A DNA stretch of 64,000 nucleotides from Opitutaceae bacterium (GCA_027490995.1 JAIXWY010000009.1:41750-105749), one strand, 5' to 3'; positions 17,756 to 28,376 are shown, numbered from the stretch's first letter. Numbers and translations: made by a program. The notes: generated by a model from the letters alone, not told the origin.

Positions 17756-20700
17756 TTAGTTGCCGCCGACACGCGAGGTGTCGCGGGCATTCTCTTCGAA
17801 CGCGGCCATGATTGCCTCGTCGCCGCTCAGGCCCTGAGCCTGGGCGCGCTCGATGCAGGCGAGCATGCGCTCGTAGTCCTTTGGCAGCACCTTGACGAAC
17901 TTCGGCAGGTAGGTGTCCCACGCGCCGAGGATCTTCTTGGCGCGCTCGCTGCGCGTGTACTCGAAGTGCTTCTCGATTGAGCTGCGGAGCTCCGCGATAT
18001 CCTTGGCGGCCGTGACGCGGCCGATTCCGACCATCTGCGGGTTCACGCGCTTCGAGAAATCGCCGCTCTCATCGAGCACGTAGGCGACGCCACCGGACAT
18101 GCCGGCGCCGAAGTTGCGGCCGGCGGGGCCGATCACGACCACGCGACCACCCGTCATGTACTCGCAGCCGTTGTCGCCAATGGCTTCGACGACCGCGTTG
18201 ACGCCGGAGTTACGCACGGCGAAACGCTCGCCTGCCATGCCGCGGATGTAGATCTCGCCGTCCGTCGCGCCGTAGAGAGCGACGTTGCCGACGATCATGT
18301 TCTCCTCGGCGCGGAAGGTCGCGCTCGCTGGCGGGAAGACGATGATCTTGCCACCGGAGAGGCCCTTGCCGATGTAGTCGTTCGCATCGCCCTCGAGCAG
18401 GAACGTCATGCCGCGCGTCATGAACGCGCCGAAGCTCTGGCCGGCTGAGCCCTTGAAGTGGATGCGGATCGTGTCCTCGGGCAGGCCCTTGGCGCCGTGG
18501 CGTCGCGTGACCTCGCCGCTCGTGATCGTGCCGACCACGCGGTTGACGTTGCGGATCGGCAGCTCGGCGATGACTTTCTCGCCGCGTTCGATCGCGGGCG
18601 CGCACAGCCCGAGCAGCGTCGTGACATCGAGCGAGCGATCGATGCCGTGGTCCTGCTTCATCTGGCAGTAGCGGCCGACCTCCGGGCCGACATCCGGCTG
18701 ATAGAGGATATTGGAGAAGTCGAGACCCTTGGCCTTCCAGTGGTCGACGGCCTTGCGGGCCTCGAGGCGATCGGTGCGGCCGACCATTTCATCGATCGTG
18801 CGGAAGCCCAGCTCGGCCATGATGGAGCGGAGGTCCTCGGCGATGAAGCGCATGAAGTTGACCACGTGCTCTGGTTTCCCGGTGAACTTGGCGCGCAGCT
18901 TCGGATCCTGCGTGGCCACGCCGGCGGGGCACGTGTTCAGATGGCAGACGCGCATCATGATGCAGCCGGTGGCGACGAGCGGAGCGGTCGCGAAACCAAA
19001 CTCCTCGGCGCCGAGCAGCGCGGCGATGGCGACGTCGCGGCCCGTCTTGAGCTGACCGTCGGTCTCGACTGCGATGCGGGAGCGCAGGTTGTTCAACACG
19101 AGCGTCTGGTGGGTCTCGGCGAGGCCGAGTTCCCACGGCAGGCCCGCGTGCTGGAGCGACGTCTGCGGCGAGGCGCCGGTGCCGCCGTCGTAGCCGGAGA
19201 TCAGCACGACATCGGCATGTGCCTTGGCGACGCCGGCCGCGATGGTGCCGACGCCCACTTCGGCGACCAGCTTCACGCTCACGCGGGCGTGGCGGTTGCC
19301 GTTCTTCAGGTCGTGGATCAGCTCCGCGAGATCCTCGATCGAGTAGATGTCGTGGTGCGGCGGCGGGGAGATCAGACCCACGCCGGCGGTGGTGTGGCGC
19401 GTCTTCGCGACCCACGGGTAGACCTTGGAGCCGGGCAGCTGGCCGCCCTCACCGGGCTTGGCGCCCTGGGCCATCTTGATCTGGAGCTCCTTGGCGTTGA
19501 CGAGGTACTCGCTGGTGACGCCGAAGCGGCCCGACGCGACCTGCTTGATCGCGGAGTTCTTCGAGTCGCCGTTCGGGAGCGGGATGAAGCGTTCCGGATC
19601 CTCGCCGCCCTCGCCGGTGTTCGACTTGCCGCCGATGCGGTTCATCGCGATCGCCAGCGTCTCGTGAGCCTCCTTCGAGATCGAGCCGTAGGACATCGCG
19701 CCCGTCTTGAAACGCTTCATGATCGCCTCGGCCGGCTCGACTTCCTCGAGTGGGATCGCGGGACCCGCCTTGAACTGGAGCAGGCTGCGCAGCGTGCAGA
19801 GGTTGCGCGACTGATCGTTGATCAGGGAGGCGTACTCCTTGTAGGCGGCGGCGTTGTTGTTGCGGACCGCCTTCTGCAGCTTGTGGATCGACTCTGGTGT
19901 GAAGAGATGGGCCTCGCCGTTGGCGCGCCACTGGTAGAGACCGCCGCCGGGCAGCGTGTGGCTGTTGGCCGAGCGTTCGGAGTAAGCGGCGCGGTGGCGC
20001 AGGAGCACTTCCTGGGCGATGACATCGAGGCCGATGCCGCCGACGCGGGACGGCGTCCACGTGAAGTAGTGATCGATGACATCCTGGCGCAGACCGAGAG
20101 CCTCGAAGACCTGGGCGCCGCGGTAGCTTTGAATCGCCGAGATGCCCATCTTGGACATCACCTTGATGACGCCCTTGGACGCGGCCTTCACGAGGTTCTT
20201 GCAGGCCGTCTTGTGGTCGACGCCCGGCAGTTGACCGTCGCGGATCATGCCATCGATGGTTTCGAAGGCGAGGTACGGATTGATCGCGGAGCAGCCGTAG
20301 CCGATGAGCAGCGCGAAGTGGTGGACCTCGCGGGCCTCACCAGTCTCGAGCACGAGGCTCGCACGCGTGCGCAGGCCTTCGCGGATCAGGTAGTGATGCA
20401 GACCGGCGATCGCGAGCAGCGACGGGATCGGCGCGTATTCGCGGTTCACCCCGCGGTCGCTGAGGATGAGGACATTGACCTCATCTTCCTCGATCATACG
20501 GCGCGCCATGATGGAGAGTTCCTCCATCGACTTCGCGAGACCGCGCTCGCCGCGGCTGACGCGGAAGAGGATCGGCAGCACGCCGACGCGGAGGCCGGGC
20601 AGCTGGGTGCGGCGGATCTTGGCGAATTCCTCGTTGGTGAGGATCGGCCACTTCAGTTCGACTCGGCGGCACGCGGACGGCTGCGGGTTGAGGAGATTGC

Positions 20701-22390
20701 CCTCGGCGCCGAGGCGGGTTTCCGCGGAGGTGATAATTTCTTCGCGGATACAGTCGATCGGCGGGTTCGTGACCTGCGCGAAGAGCTGCTTGAAGTAATC
20801 GTAGAGCAGGCGCGGCTTGTTGGACAGCACCGCGAGAGCGGAGTCGTTACCCATGGACCCGATCGCCTCGACGCCATCGCGGGCCATCGGCGTGAGGACG
20901 ATGCGCTCGTCCTCGTGCGTGTAGCCGAATGCCACCTGGCGCTGCATCAGCGTCTCGTGGTCCGGCGTCTCGGCGGCGGGCGCCTCGGGCAGATCGCTGA
21001 GGTGCACGAGATGCTCCTTGATCCATTGCTGGTAGGGCTGGGCGCCGCAGATCTCGCGCTTGATCTCCTCGTCCTCGATGATGCGACCCTGCTCGGTATC
21101 GATGAGGAACATGCGGCCTGGCTGGAGACGGCCCTTTTGGACGATCTCCGACGCGGGGATGTCGAGCACCCCGGTCTCGGAGGCCATGATGACGAGGCCG
21201 TCCTTGGTGACACAGTAGCGCGACGGGCGGAGGCCATTGCGGTCGAGGATCGCGCCGATTTGGCGGCCGTCGGTGAACGCGATTGAGGCTGGGCCGTCCC
21301 ACGGCTCCATCAGGCAGGAGTGGTACTGGTAGAACGCGCGGCGCTGCGGATCCATGGACTCGTGGTGCGACCACGGTTCGGGGATCATCATCATCATCGC
21401 GTGGGCGAGCGGGCGGCCGGCGAGCACGAGCAGCTCCAGCGTGTTGTCGAACATCGACGAGTCGCTGCCGTTCGGGTTGATGATCGGCAGGATCTTGCTG
21501 ATATCATCGCCGAAGAGGTCGCTGTCGAAGAGCGCCTGACGGGCGTGCATCCAGTTGATGTTGCCGCGCAGCGTGTTGATTTCGCCGTTGTGCGCGAGGT
21601 AGCGGTACGGATGCGCGCGCTCCCAGCTCGGGAACGTGTTTGTGCTGAAGCGCGAGTGAACGAGCGCCAGCGCGGAATCCATCAGCGGATGCTGCAGGTC
21701 AGGGAAATACTGATCGACCTGGTCGGTCGTGAGCATGCCCTTGTAGACTAACGTCCGCATCGAAAGGCTGGCGACGTACCAGTACTCTGCGCCGGCGAGG
21801 GTCGAGGCACGGATGTCCGAGTAAGCGCGCTTGCGGATGACGTAGAGCTTGCGCTCGAACGCGAGGTCGCTCGTGACGTCTGGACCGCGGCCGATGAAGA
21901 CCTGGCGCATGAACGGCTCGCAGGAGCGAGCGGTGTCGCCCAGCGAGGCGCTGTTGGTCGGCACGGTGCGCCAGCCGAGGAAGACCTGGCCTTCCGACTG
22001 CACCACCTGCTCGAAGCGCTCCTCGACCTTGCGGCGGACGCTCGGGTTGCGGGGGAGGAAGACGAGGCCGCAGCCGTACTCGCCGGGGGCCGGGAGGGTG
22101 ATGCGGGAGTGCTTGCAGGCGTCTTGGAAGAACGCGTGCGGCATCTGGATAAGAATGCCCGCGCCGTCGCCGGTGTTGATCTCGCTGCCCGACGCGCCGC
22201 GGTGGTCGAGATTGCGCAGGATCTGCAGGCCCTGCTCGACGATGCGGTGCGATTTGCGGCCGTGCATGTCCACAACGAAGCCGACGCCGCAGGCGTCGTG
22301 CTCAAACCAGGGATCGTAGAGCCCCTGTTTCTTCGGACGGCGAAGAGACTCGGCGGGGGCTTGGGCGTGGAGGTCAGGGCTGCTGTTCAT
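17756..22390 (-). CDS. gltB: Glutamate synthase large subunit
   Basis: The 1544-residue catalytic subunit of glutamate synthase. An N-terminal glutaminase (class II amidotransferase) releases ammonia, which is channelled to the FMN site to aminate 2-oxoglutarate. The nucleophilic cysteine follows a short propeptide in [12 protein letters not shown] (C34). The 3Fe-4S cluster ligands are in [21 protein letters not shown]. The FMN barrel carries [23 protein letters not shown] and [26 protein letters not shown] in consecutive parts. The C-terminal beta-helix (GANDY-type glycine repeats, [12 protein letters not shown]) is complete. I chose the ATG at 22390 ([10 protein letters not shown]) over 22411. 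Together with gltD it gives the GS-GOGAT ammonium route. Nothing looks truncated. Confidence 0.95.
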   Translation of the reverse strand: MNSSPDLHAQAPAESLRRPKKQGLYDPWFEHDACGVGFVVDMHGRKSHRIVEQGLQILRNLDHRGASGSEINTGDGAGILIQMPHAFFQDACKHSRITLPAPGEYGCGLVFLPRNPSVRRKVEERFEQVVQSEGQVFLGWRTVPTNSASLGDTARSCEPFMRQVFIGRGPDVTSDLAFERKLYVIRKRAYSDIRASTLAGAEYWYVASLSMRTLVYKGMLTTDQVDQYFPDLQHPLMDSALALVHSRFSTNTFPSWERAHPYRYLAHNGEINTLRGNINWMHARQALFDSDLFGDDISKILPIINPNGSDSSMFDNTLELLVLAGRPLAHAMMMMIPEPWSHHESMDPQRRAFYQYHSCLMEPWDGPASIAFTDGRQIGAILDRNGLRPSRYCVTKDGLVIMASETGVLDIPASEIVQKGRLQPGRMFLIDTEQGRIIEDEEIKREICGAQPYQQWIKEHLVHLSDLPEAPAAETPDHETLMQRQVAFGYTHEDERIVLTPMARDGVEAIGSMGNDSALAVLSNKPRLLYDYFKQLFAQVTNPPIDCIREEIITSAETRLGAEGNLLNPQPSACRRVELKWPILTNEEFAKIRRTQLPGLRVGVLPILFRVSRGERGLAKSMEELSIMARRMIEEDEVNVLILSDRGVNREYAPIPSLLAIAGLHHYLIREGLRTRASLVLETGEAREVHHFALLIGYGCSAINPYLAFETIDGMIRDGQLPGVDHKTACKNLVKAASKGVIKVMSKMGISAIQSYRGAQVFEALGLRQDVIDHYFTWTPSRVGGIGLDVIAQEVLLRHRAAYSERSANSHTLPGGGLYQWRANGEAHLFTPESIHKLQKAVRNNNAAAYKEYASLINDQSRNLCTLRSLLQFKAGPAIPLEEVEPAEAIMKRFKTGAMSYGSISKEAHETLAIAMNRIGGKSNTGEGGEDPERFIPLPNGDSKNSAIKQVASGRFGVTSEYLVNAKELQIKMAQGAKPGEGGQLPGSKVYPWVAKTRHTTAGVGLISPPPHHDIYSIEDLAELIHDLKNGNRHARVSVKLVAEVGVGTIAAGVAKAHADVVLISGYDGGTGASPQTSLQHAGLPWELGLAETHQTLVLNNLRSRIAVETDGQLKTGRDVAIAALLGAEEFGFATAPLVATGCIMMRVCHLNTCPAGVATQDPKLRAKFTGKPEHVVNFMRFIAEDLRSIMAELGFRTIDEMVGRTDRLEARKAVDHWKAKGLDFSNILYQPDVGPEVGRYCQMKQDHGIDRSLDVTTLLGLCAPAIERGEKVIAELPIRNVNRVVGTITSGEVTRRHGAKGLPEDTIRIHFKGSAGQSFGAFMTRGMTFLLEGDANDYIGKGLSGGKIIVFPPASATFRAEENMIVGNVALYGATDGEIYIRGMAGERFAVRNSGVNAVVEAIGDNGCEYMTGGRVVVIGPAGRNFGAGMSGGVAYVLDESGDFSKRVNPQMVGIGRVTAAKDIAELRSSIEKHFEYTRSERAKKILGAWDTYLPKFVKVLPKDYERMLACIERAQAQGLSGDEAIMAAFEENARDTSRVGGN

Positions 22391-22502
22391 GGTCAATCGG
22401 GAAGACCGCACCGCAGGGCGCGGGCCAAAAGTCGGTAAAAGTGGGCGTGAGTGACGGAATCGTCGGAGAGGGGGAGGGTTTCAGTCGAGCCGGGATTTGG
22501 GC

Positions 22503-22542
22503 AAAAAAAGGGCCGGTCACGCGGAGTGCGCGATGCCGGCCC
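22503..22542 (-). terminator. Rho-independent terminator of the glutaredoxin gene
   Basis: Read on the minus strand: GGGCCGG (22542-22536), a 19-nt loop holding an inner CGCG/CGCG stem, CCGGCCC (22516-22510), then seven T residues (22509-22503). This is a textbook intrinsic terminator, 31 nt beyond the stop of the glutaredoxin gene. It separates that gene from gltB, so gltBD must have its own promoter in the roughly 110 nt between the terminator and the gltB start at 22390. Confidence 0.88.
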
Positions 22543-22572
22543 GGAGAGGAAAAACGGGATAGCGGTGCGCGC

Positions 22573-22908
22573 TCAGAAGAAGCGGATCGTTTTAGTGGCC
22601 ATCTTCGCATGCTCCTCGTCGGAACAGCCCGCGTTCGTGGGTGCGCCCGCCGGGGTCTCGGTCGGGGTGACCAGTTGGTTGGAGAGCAGGTAGTTCTCGA
22701 CTTCCTCGCCCGAGATGTCCGCCAGCATCACGCCGTCGATCTCAACGCAGGGCGAAAGGGGTTGGCCGGACTTCTGCACCATCTCCGCGTAGTTCGCGCG
22801 GTTGTTGATGATGTCGATGTCCTCGTAGGGCAGGCTGTACTTACGGAGAATCGCCCGTACGCCGTTGGACCAACCGCAGTGCGGCTTGAGATAGGCTTTG
22901 ATCTTCAT
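22573..22908 (-). CDS. Glutaredoxin-like protein with CGWS motif
   Basis: A small thioredoxin-fold protein (111 residues from the ATG at 22908). The redox motif after the first strand is PHCGWSNG, a single-cysteine form comparable to the CGFS of monothiol glutaredoxins (C11). The cis-proline loop reads LSPCVEIDG and adds a second cysteine. GVMLADISGEEVENYL is the usual helix region. Such proteins reduce glutathione mixed disulfides or carry Fe-S clusters; which applies here cannot be told. A C-terminal tail of about 25 residues (ending TKTIRFF) exceeds the core. It is transcribed alone and closed by the strong terminator at 22503-22542. An ATG at 22932 would add eight unconserved residues. 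Confidence 0.85.
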   Translation of the reverse strand: MKIKAYLKPHCGWSNGVRAILRKYSLPYEDIDIINNRANYAEMVQKSGQPLSPCVEIDGVMLADISGEEVENYLLSNQLVTPTETPAGAPTNAGCSDEEHAKMATKTIRFF

Positions 22909-22980
22909 GACGGAATCGTGGGGAGTCGGCAAACGGGGGCAACTGTAGTAGGTTCATTTTTCCTGCGGCAAGCGGAAGTT

Positions 22981-23003
22981 TACAACTTCGTCGAAAGGTT
23001 GTA
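22981..23003 (+). promoter_or_regulatory. Hairpin in the epimerase leader
   Basis: TACAAC (22981-22986) is perfectly complementary to GTTGTA (22998-23003), with a further TTC/GAA pairing inside. It ends 13 nt before the ATG of the epimerase gene, so its 3' arm and the AAAGG beside it lie where a ribosome binding site would be. It could be an operator or limit translation. Only the pairing is seen. Confidence 0.3.
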
Positions 23004-23016
23004 GCCGAGACAGTCC

Positions 23017-23991
23017 ATGAAGGTCCTTGTTACGGGAGCCGCCGGGTTCATCGGCTATCACGTCGCGCGTCGCCTCGCCGAGTCTCGCCGGTGCGAGGTG
23101 GTGGGTATCGACAACTTGAGCGACTACTACGCCGTCGAGCTCAAGCGTGCCCGGCTCGCCCAGCTTGAGCGGCTGGACGATTTCCGGTTCGTGAAACTCG
23201 ATTTCGCCGAACCGGGCGCTCTCCAGGGTCTTTGGGCGCAGATTCGCCCCGATTATGTGGTGCACCTAGGCGCCCAGGCAAACGTCCGGTACAGCGTCAG
23301 CCATCCGGAGGCCTACGTGCAGAGCAATCTGGTGGGTTTCTTTAATGTTTTGGAGGCCGCACGGGTGCACCCACCGAAGCATCTGGTGTTTGCGTCATCG
23401 AGCAGCGTCTACGGCGCGGGGGTGGAGACGCCGTTTCGGGAGGAGGGCGACACGAATCGGCCGTTGTCGTTCTATGGGGCGACAAAGAAGAGCAACGAGG
23501 TGATGGCTCATGCCTACGCACACCTCCATGGGGTCCGGCTAACTGGGCTGCGTTTTTTTAATGTCTACGGCCCGTGGGGTCGCCCGGACACCGCCCCCAC
23601 GCTCTTCAGCCGGGCCATTCTCGCCGGAGAGCCGATTGATCTGTTTGCCGAGGGCAAGAACCGTCGAGATTTCACGTTCATCGACGATGTGGTGGAGGGG
23701 TTGCTCAAGATTCTGCTCTACCCTCCCGCCGTGCCGCCGGTCCCTCCCTACCAGATCCTGAATCTGGGCCATCACCGGCCGGTTGAGGTTCGGGAAATGG
23801 TCGAGCTGCTCGCCCGGATCATCGGGCGCCCAGCCCGGCTCAATCTCCTTCCCGCGCAGGCCGCCGACGTCCCCGAAACGTGCGCCAGCCTCGAGCGGGT
23901 CGGCGCTGCCATCGGCTACGCACCGCGTACGTCCCTCGAGGACGGGATGCGGTCTTTCGTCGAGTGGTACCGCGGCTACTACGGCGTCTAG
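23017..23991 (+). CDS. NAD-dependent sugar-nucleotide epimerase (UDP-glucuronate 4-epimerase-like)
   Basis: An extended SDR enzyme of 324 residues that inverts a hydroxyl on a nucleotide sugar. The NAD-binding motif is VTGAAGFIGYHVARRL. VGIDNLSDYYAVELKRARL closely resembles UDP-glucuronate 4-epimerases (GAE type). The catalytic Ser and Y-x3-K are in FASSSSVYG and FYGATKKSNE. RFFNVYGPWGRPDTAP is the substrate-side loop of the same group, and RDFTFIDDVVEG is conserved. The product would be UDP-galacturonate, useful for the surface glycans whose operon lies 9 kb away. It is divergent from the glutaredoxin gene. The substrate assignment rests on resemblance only. Confidence 0.88.
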   Translation: MKVLVTGAAGFIGYHVARRLAESRRCEVVGIDNLSDYYAVELKRARLAQLERLDDFRFVKLDFAEPGALQGLWAQIRPDYVVHLGAQANVRYSVSHPEAYVQSNLVGFFNVLEAARVHPPKHLVFASSSSVYGAGVETPFREEGDTNRPLSFYGATKKSNEVMAHAYAHLHGVRLTGLRFFNVYGPWGRPDTAPTLFSRAILAGEPIDLFAEGKNRRDFTFIDDVVEGLLKILLYPPAVPPVPPYQILNLGHHRPVEVREMVELLARIIGRPARLNLLPAQAADVPETCASLERVGAAIGYAPRTSLEDGMRSFVEWYRGYYGV

Positions 23992-24058
23992 ACCACCAGA
24001 TCCGCCCGCCGCTTCACACCGCCTCCGCGAGGTCTAGCCGAGCGAGGAAACCTACGCC

Positions 24059-25279
24059 ATGGAGGCCGTCCAGATCTTCACCGCTGCCGTCGCATCGCTG
24101 ACGCTCCTCGGCGTGGCGCTCGGTCGCCTGCCGGCGTTGAAGATGAACCGCGCGACCATCGCACTGGTCGGTTCCACCCTCCTGGTCGCGGGTGGGGTCC
24201 TTTCTCTCGATCAGGCCTACCGCGCGGTCGATTGGAACACGCTTCTGCTGCTGTTTGGCATGATGGTGTTGAATGTGAATTTGCGCGCAGGCGGGTTCTT
24301 CCAGCGGGTCACCGCCGGGGTCATCCGCTTCGCCAAGACGCCCCGGCGGCTCCTCGCGCTCATCATCGGAGCGTCCGGGGTGCTGTCGGCGGTGTTCCTC
24401 AATGACACCATCGTCTTGGTGTTCACTCCGCTCGTGCTCGATGTGACGCTTGCGCTGCGCCGCAATCCGCTGCCCTACCTGGTGGGTCTGGTCACGGCGG
24501 CCAACATCGGCTCGGTCGCCACGATCACCGGCAATCCGCAGAACATGCTGGTGGGGCTGTCGTCAGGCATCTCGTTTGTGGACTTCACCGAGGCGCTAGC
24601 TCCGATCGCCGTGGTCGGCCTCGCGATCGCCTGGGGGGTGTTGGTGCTGGTTTACCGCCGGGAGTTCACCGGGTCTCCTCTTGGAACCGTGGTGGAGGTG
24701 CCGATCTCCGGAGATCATCGCACGCTCATCAAGGCTCTCGTCGCCACGGGGGTGATGGGGGTCACCCTCGTCGCGGGGCTCCCCGTCCCGCTGGCCGCAG
24801 CCCTCGCCGCCGCGCTTCTGTTGGTCACCCGCCGCACCGCTCCGGAAGGCGTCTTCCAGGAGATCGACTGGGGTCTGTTGGTGTTCTTCATCGGGCTTTT
24901 CGTGGTCACAGGGGCGCTGGAGGCGAGCGGTCTGAGCGGCCAACTCCTGCAACTCCTGCATCCTTACGCCAACGGCGGACCTCTTCCACTCTCCGCCGTC
25001 TCGGTCGTGCTGAGCAATGTCGTCTCCAACGTCCCCGCCGTGATGCTGCTTCGTCCGGTCGTTCCGACCTTGAACGATCCGGCCAGCGCGTGGCTGACCA
25101 TCGCCATGGCCACCACCCTCGCGGGCAATCTCACGCTGATCGGTTCGGTCGCCAATTTGATCGTGGCGGAGATCGCGCGTCGTCGCGGGGTGGAGCTGTC
25201 TTTCGGTGAGTACCTCAAAGCGGGAACGGCCATCGCGATCCTCAGTCTAGGCGTCGGAATATTGTGGCTGAGTTTTTAG
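24059..25279 (+). CDS. ArsB/SLC13-type anion transporter
   Basis: A polytopic inner-membrane protein of 406 residues in the ion-transporter superfamily that includes ArsB, CitM and the sodium/sulfate symporters. It has about 11 hydrophobic spans. The paired re-entrant loop signatures are visible: VFLNDTIVLVFTPLV in the first half and SNVVSNVPAVMLL in the second. TGNPQNMLVG matches the helix-hairpin motif of anion symporters. The substrate cannot be read (arsenite, sulfate and dicarboxylates are all in the family); no arsR or arsC gene is near. It lies 67 nt downstream of the epimerase gene, with a 7-bp inverted repeat (CTAGACC/GGTCTAG, 23988-24037) in the gap. Confidence 0.85.
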   Translation: MEAVQIFTAAVASLTLLGVALGRLPALKMNRATIALVGSTLLVAGGVLSLDQAYRAVDWNTLLLLFGMMVLNVNLRAGGFFQRVTAGVIRFAKTPRRLLALIIGASGVLSAVFLNDTIVLVFTPLVLDVTLALRRNPLPYLVGLVTAANIGSVATITGNPQNMLVGLSSGISFVDFTEALAPIAVVGLAIAWGVLVLVYRREFTGSPLGTVVEVPISGDHRTLIKALVATGVMGVTLVAGLPVPLAAALAAALLLVTRRTAPEGVFQEIDWGLLVFFIGLFVVTGALEASGLSGQLLQLLHPYANGGPLPLSAVSVVLSNVVSNVPAVMLLRPVVPTLNDPASAWLTIAMATTLAGNLTLIGSVANLIVAEIARRRGVELSFGEYLKAGTAIAILSLGVGILWLSF

Positions 25280-25387
25280 GTTCAGTCCGCCCTGCGCACG
25301 CCCGCTCCGGGGGCAGCGGATGAGGGAGTGTCACCTCGTTGCGATCCTAGGTTGCACAAGCATATCCATGTGAGGTAAGCTTCAGCC

Positions 25388-26290
25388 ATGAAGCCTCCCC
25401 TTCCCCGCTTGTCCCTTCGCTTCGCCGTGTCCACCTGGGTCGCGTTCGCCGCCCTCATCGGTAGTGCGTTCAGTCAGTCTTCTACCCCGACCCCCACGCC
25501 CAAGCTGGAGTTTCCCGCCGCCAGCCCCGCAGCCACCCTCAAGCTCCGTGTCGGCGTCACTGACATCGAAATCGACTATTCCCGGCCGAGTATGCGCGGC
25601 CGGACAATTTTTGGTGGTCTGGTTCCGTACGACCAACGCTGGAGAACCGGTGCCAATAATGCGACCCGCTTGTCTTTCAGCACTCCGGTGTCTCTCAACG
25701 GCGTCGGCGTTCCAGCCGGCACTTACGAGCTGTTCACCATCCCCGGGCAGGCCGAGTGGACGATCATCATCCACAAGAATATGTCGCAGTGGGGTGACTA
25801 TCAATATGATGCGAAGAATGACGTCGTGCGCTTCAAGGCGAAGCCGGTGACGACCTCGACCCCTACGGAAACGTTTGCCATTGGTCTGACGGAGCTGCGA
25901 GACGCGTCCGCAATACTCTACCTCGCTTGGGAGACCACCCGCGTTCCCATCAAGCTCGAGGTTGACACCGTGGGCATTCTCAAGCCCCGGATCGAGGCGG
26001 CCATGGCTGCCCCGACAGGCAAGAAGCCGTATGCCCAAGCGGCGATGTTCTACTACGAGAATAACCTCGAGCTGCCCACCGCTCTGAAGTGGATTAACGC
26101 GGCCTTGGCCGATAACCCCAAGGCATTTTGGCTGATTTATCGCAAAGGTTTGATCATGAATAAAATGGGCGATAAGAAGGGTGCGATGGAGGCCGCCAAA
26201 CAGTCCCTCGCCATGGCCAGGGAGGCCAAGGGGTCCATGAAGGACGAGTACGTCCGGCTGAACGAGGCGCTCATCGCGAGCCTGAACTAG
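25388..26290 (+). CDS. Exported DUF2911 protein
   Basis: A 300-residue protein with an N-terminal signal peptide (hydrophobic core around residues 14-30, ending near SAFSQ). The DUF2911 domain covers residues 35-180 and has the recognisable stretches DIEIDYSRPSMRGRTIFGGLVPYDQ, given here only as landmarks, and GTYELFTIPGQAEW. The C-terminal 110 residues are helical and resemble TPR-like repeats (ALKWINAALADNPKAFWL, then KKGAMEAAKQSLAMA). Family function is unknown; such proteins are common in Bacteroidota and Verrucomicrobiota envelopes. It stands alone, 108 nt after the transporter gene and 31 nt before the tapT-like gene. Confidence 0.86.
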   Translation: MKPPLPRLSLRFAVSTWVAFAALIGSAFSQSSTPTPTPKLEFPAASPAATLKLRVGVTDIEIDYSRPSMRGRTIFGGLVPYDQRWRTGANNATRLSFSTPVSLNGVGVPAGTYELFTIPGQAEWTIIIHKNMSQWGDYQYDAKNDVVRFKAKPVTTSTPTETFAIGLTELRDASAILYLAWETTRVPIKLEVDTVGILKPRIEAAMAAPTGKKPYAQAAMFYYENNLELPTALKWINAALADNPKAFWLIYRKGLIMNKMGDKKGAMEAAKQSLAMAREAKGSMKDEYVRLNEALIASLN

Positions 26291-26321
26291 TCCTCCTCGT
26301 CCGTCAGCCGCTCCGCCGCGG

Positions 26322-27032
26322 ATGAGTCGCGAGACGTGCTACCGCTGCTTCTGGCCGAAGCCGCTGTGCTGGTGCCCCTCGATCGAACCGATGGGCACTC
26401 GCACGCGCTTCGTGTTCCTGATGCACCCCAAGGAGTTCAAGGAGGAGAAGGCGGGAACGGGGCGTCTCACTCACTTATCGTTGACGGATAGTGAGATTCA
26501 CATGGGAGTGAGTTTTGAGGACCACGAGGTGGTGCAAGGGTTGCTCTCCGATCCACGGCTCTATCCGGTGCTACTCTACCCAGGGAGTACGGCCAAGAAT
26601 CTCTCTACTGGTGGTCTAACGGAGGAGGAGTTGGCGGGGCGGCGATTGGTGGTCTTCCTGCTGGATGCAACGTGGGCCTGCGCGCGCAAAATGCTCCGGC
26701 TAAGTCCAAGCTTGCAGCGTCTGCCGCGGGTCATGTTCACCGCCGAGACCGCCGTGAGTCGCTATGTGATCAAGCAGCAGCCTCAGGTGGGCTGTTTGTC
26801 GACCTTGGAAGCGACCCACGAGCTGCTGCTGGCGTTGGACCGCTCCGGTTTGGATCACTACCCACGCCCGGATCAGCTGCTGAGTATGTTTCAGCGGATG
26901 CAGGAGTTCCAGATCCGCTGTGCGTCGGATCCTTCCCGACAGGGCTATCGGCGTTCAGCATACCGGCCTCCGGCGGAACGACGACCGGTGTCCGGCCGCA
27001 GCGGCGAGCGGCGCACGCGCTACCTGCCCTGA
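26322..27032 (+). CDS. tapT: tRNA-uridine aminocarboxypropyltransferase (DTW domain)
   Basis: A DTW-domain SAM-dependent enzyme that, in characterised relatives, adds a 3-amino-3-carboxypropyl group to uridine (acp3U47) in the tRNA variable loop. The 236-residue protein starts with a cysteine cluster for zinc (CYRCFWPKPLCWCPS). The family motif appears as LLDATWACARKM, and the SAM-site STLEA follows. FLMHPKEFKEEKAGTGRL is a conserved N-terminal region. The last 30 residues are Arg-rich and probably contact tRNA. The gene is 31 nt after the DUF2911 gene and 153 nt before recA. Confidence 0.86.
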   Translation: MSRETCYRCFWPKPLCWCPSIEPMGTRTRFVFLMHPKEFKEEKAGTGRLTHLSLTDSEIHMGVSFEDHEVVQGLLSDPRLYPVLLYPGSTAKNLSTGGLTEEELAGRRLVVFLLDATWACARKMLRLSPSLQRLPRVMFTAETAVSRYVIKQQPQVGCLSTLEATHELLLALDRSGLDHYPRPDQLLSMFQRMQEFQIRCASDPSRQGYRRSAYRPPAERRPVSGRSGERRTRYLP

Positions 27033-27185
27033 GTAGGGCGGGGCCAGACCGCGTTCCGTCTGCGCGTGGTCTCGGCCATCGGGAATCTGCGCCATCCGGA
27101 AGGGATGCCGAGAAGCGGGCGTTTCCGTTTTTCCTGCCAGACCGCTCTTGCTTCTGGGGGGGCCAGCGATTCACGTCTTCCTAAC

Positions 27186-28295
27186 ATGTCCAAGGCCGCC
27201 CCTTCTTCCCCCGCTAAAGCCGCCCCCGCCTCCGCTCCCGTCGCTCCTGCGGCGGCTGGCGTCGTTCCCGTTCCCGCCGAGTCCCGCAAGAATGTCGAAC
27301 TCGCGATCAGCTCGATCACCAAGCAGTTCGGTGAGGGCTCGATCATGCGGCTGGGTGAGAATACCAAGATGAAGGTCGAGACGCTGTCGACCGGCTCGCT
27401 CGCCATCGATCTTGCCCTCGGGGTCGGAGGACTACCGCGCGGCCGTATCGTCGAGATCTACGGACCCGAATCATCCGGTAAGACCACGTTCTGTTTGAGT
27501 GTGATCGCCGAGGCGCAGAAACGAGGTGGCCTGGCGGCATTCATCGACGTCGAGCACGCGCTCGATCCCAAGTACGCCCGCGTGGTGGGGGTGAACCTCG
27601 ATGACTTGCTGGTCGCCCAGCCCGACTCCGGCGAGGATGCCCTCAACATCACCGAGACACTGATCCGCTCCAACGCGATCGATGTCATCGTCATCGACTC
27701 CGTCGCCGCCCTCATTTCCAAGCAGGAACTCGATGGCCAGATGGGTGACGCCACCGTCGGCTCTCAGGCGCGCCTGATGTCTCAGGCCATGCGGCGCCTC
27801 ACCGCCGTGGTCAGCAAGACCAAGTGTATCTGCATTTTCACCAATCAGATCCGCGAAAAGATCGGCGTGATGTTCGGCAATCCCGAGACCACCCCTGGTG
27901 GCCGCGCGCTGAAGTTCTTCTCGTCCATCCGCATCGATATCCGCCGTAAGGACCAGATCAAGACGCCCGATGGCAAGGTCATCGGCAACCGCACCAAGAT
28001 CAAGGTGGTCAAGAACAAGGTGGCCCCGCCGTTCACCGAGTGCGAATTCGACATCATGTACGACGAGGGCATCTCGAAGTCCGGCTCCATCCTCGATCTC
28101 GGACTCGAGCACAAGATCCTCGAGAAGAAGGGTGCATGGATCGCCTACCAGGGCGAACTGGTCGGCCAGGGTCGTGATGCTGCGAAGCAGACGTTCCGCG
28201 AGAGACCCGAGCTGGCCGAGAAGGTAGTGAAGGCCATCCTGGAGAAGGTCACGGTCACCGGCGGTACCGCCGTCACTGGCGAAGCCGGGGAATAA
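27186..28295 (+). CDS. recA: RecA recombinase
   Basis: The ATP-dependent strand-exchange protein of homologous recombination and co-protease of the SOS response. The 369-residue form starts at the ATG at 27186 ([13 protein letters not shown]). A low-complexity Ala/Pro tail of about 35 residues precedes the conserved core. The Walker A motif is GPESSGKTT and Walker B lies in [10 protein letters not shown]. The L1 and L2 DNA-binding loops are in GQMGDATVG and [16 protein letters not shown]. The C-terminus ends in a short Thr/Gly-rich tail instead of the acidic tail of E. coli RecA. No LexA-like operator was recognised upstream. A 14-bp palindrome follows 30 nt after the stop. Confidence 0.97.
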   Translation: MSKAAPSSPAKAAPASAPVAPAAAGVVPVPAESRKNVELAISSITKQFGEGSIMRLGENTKMKVETLSTGSLAIDLALGVGGLPRGRIVEIYGPESSGKTTFCLSVIAEAQKRGGLAAFIDVEHALDPKYARVVGVNLDDLLVAQPDSGEDALNITETLIRSNAIDVIVIDSVAALISKQELDGQMGDATVGSQARLMSQAMRRLTAVVSKTKCICIFTNQIREKIGVMFGNPETTPGGRALKFFSSIRIDIRRKDQIKTPDGKVIGNRTKIKVVKNKVAPPFTECEFDIMYDEGISKSGSILDLGLEHKILEKKGAWIAYQGELVGQGRDAAKQTFRERPELAEKVVKAILEKVTVTGGTAVTGEAGE

Positions 28296-28324
28296 GGCCT
28301 CCACACCGCCCGGTCGGCCGTTCC

Positions 28325-28338
28325 AGCCCGGCCGGGCT
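28325..28338. repeat. 14-bp perfect palindrome downstream of recA
   Basis: AGCCCGGCCGGGCT is its own reverse complement. It lies between recA and the haloperoxidase fusion gene, with a related CGGTCGGCCG just before it. No T-run follows, so it is at best a weak transcription stop. It may equally be a protein-binding site. Confidence 0.35.
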
Positions 28339-28376
28339 CGCCGCCAAGGACCTCTCCGCGTCTCGGTCCGTCTCCC

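Noticed and set aside
18458..21286. A 942-codon open frame opposite gltB
   Set aside because: gltB is unmistakable in the other direction. The antisense translation is low-complexity and has no motifs.
23988..24037. CTAGACC/GGTCTAG inverted repeat between the epimerase and transporter genes
   Set aside because: The arms are separated by 36 nt with no T-run; too weak to call a terminator.
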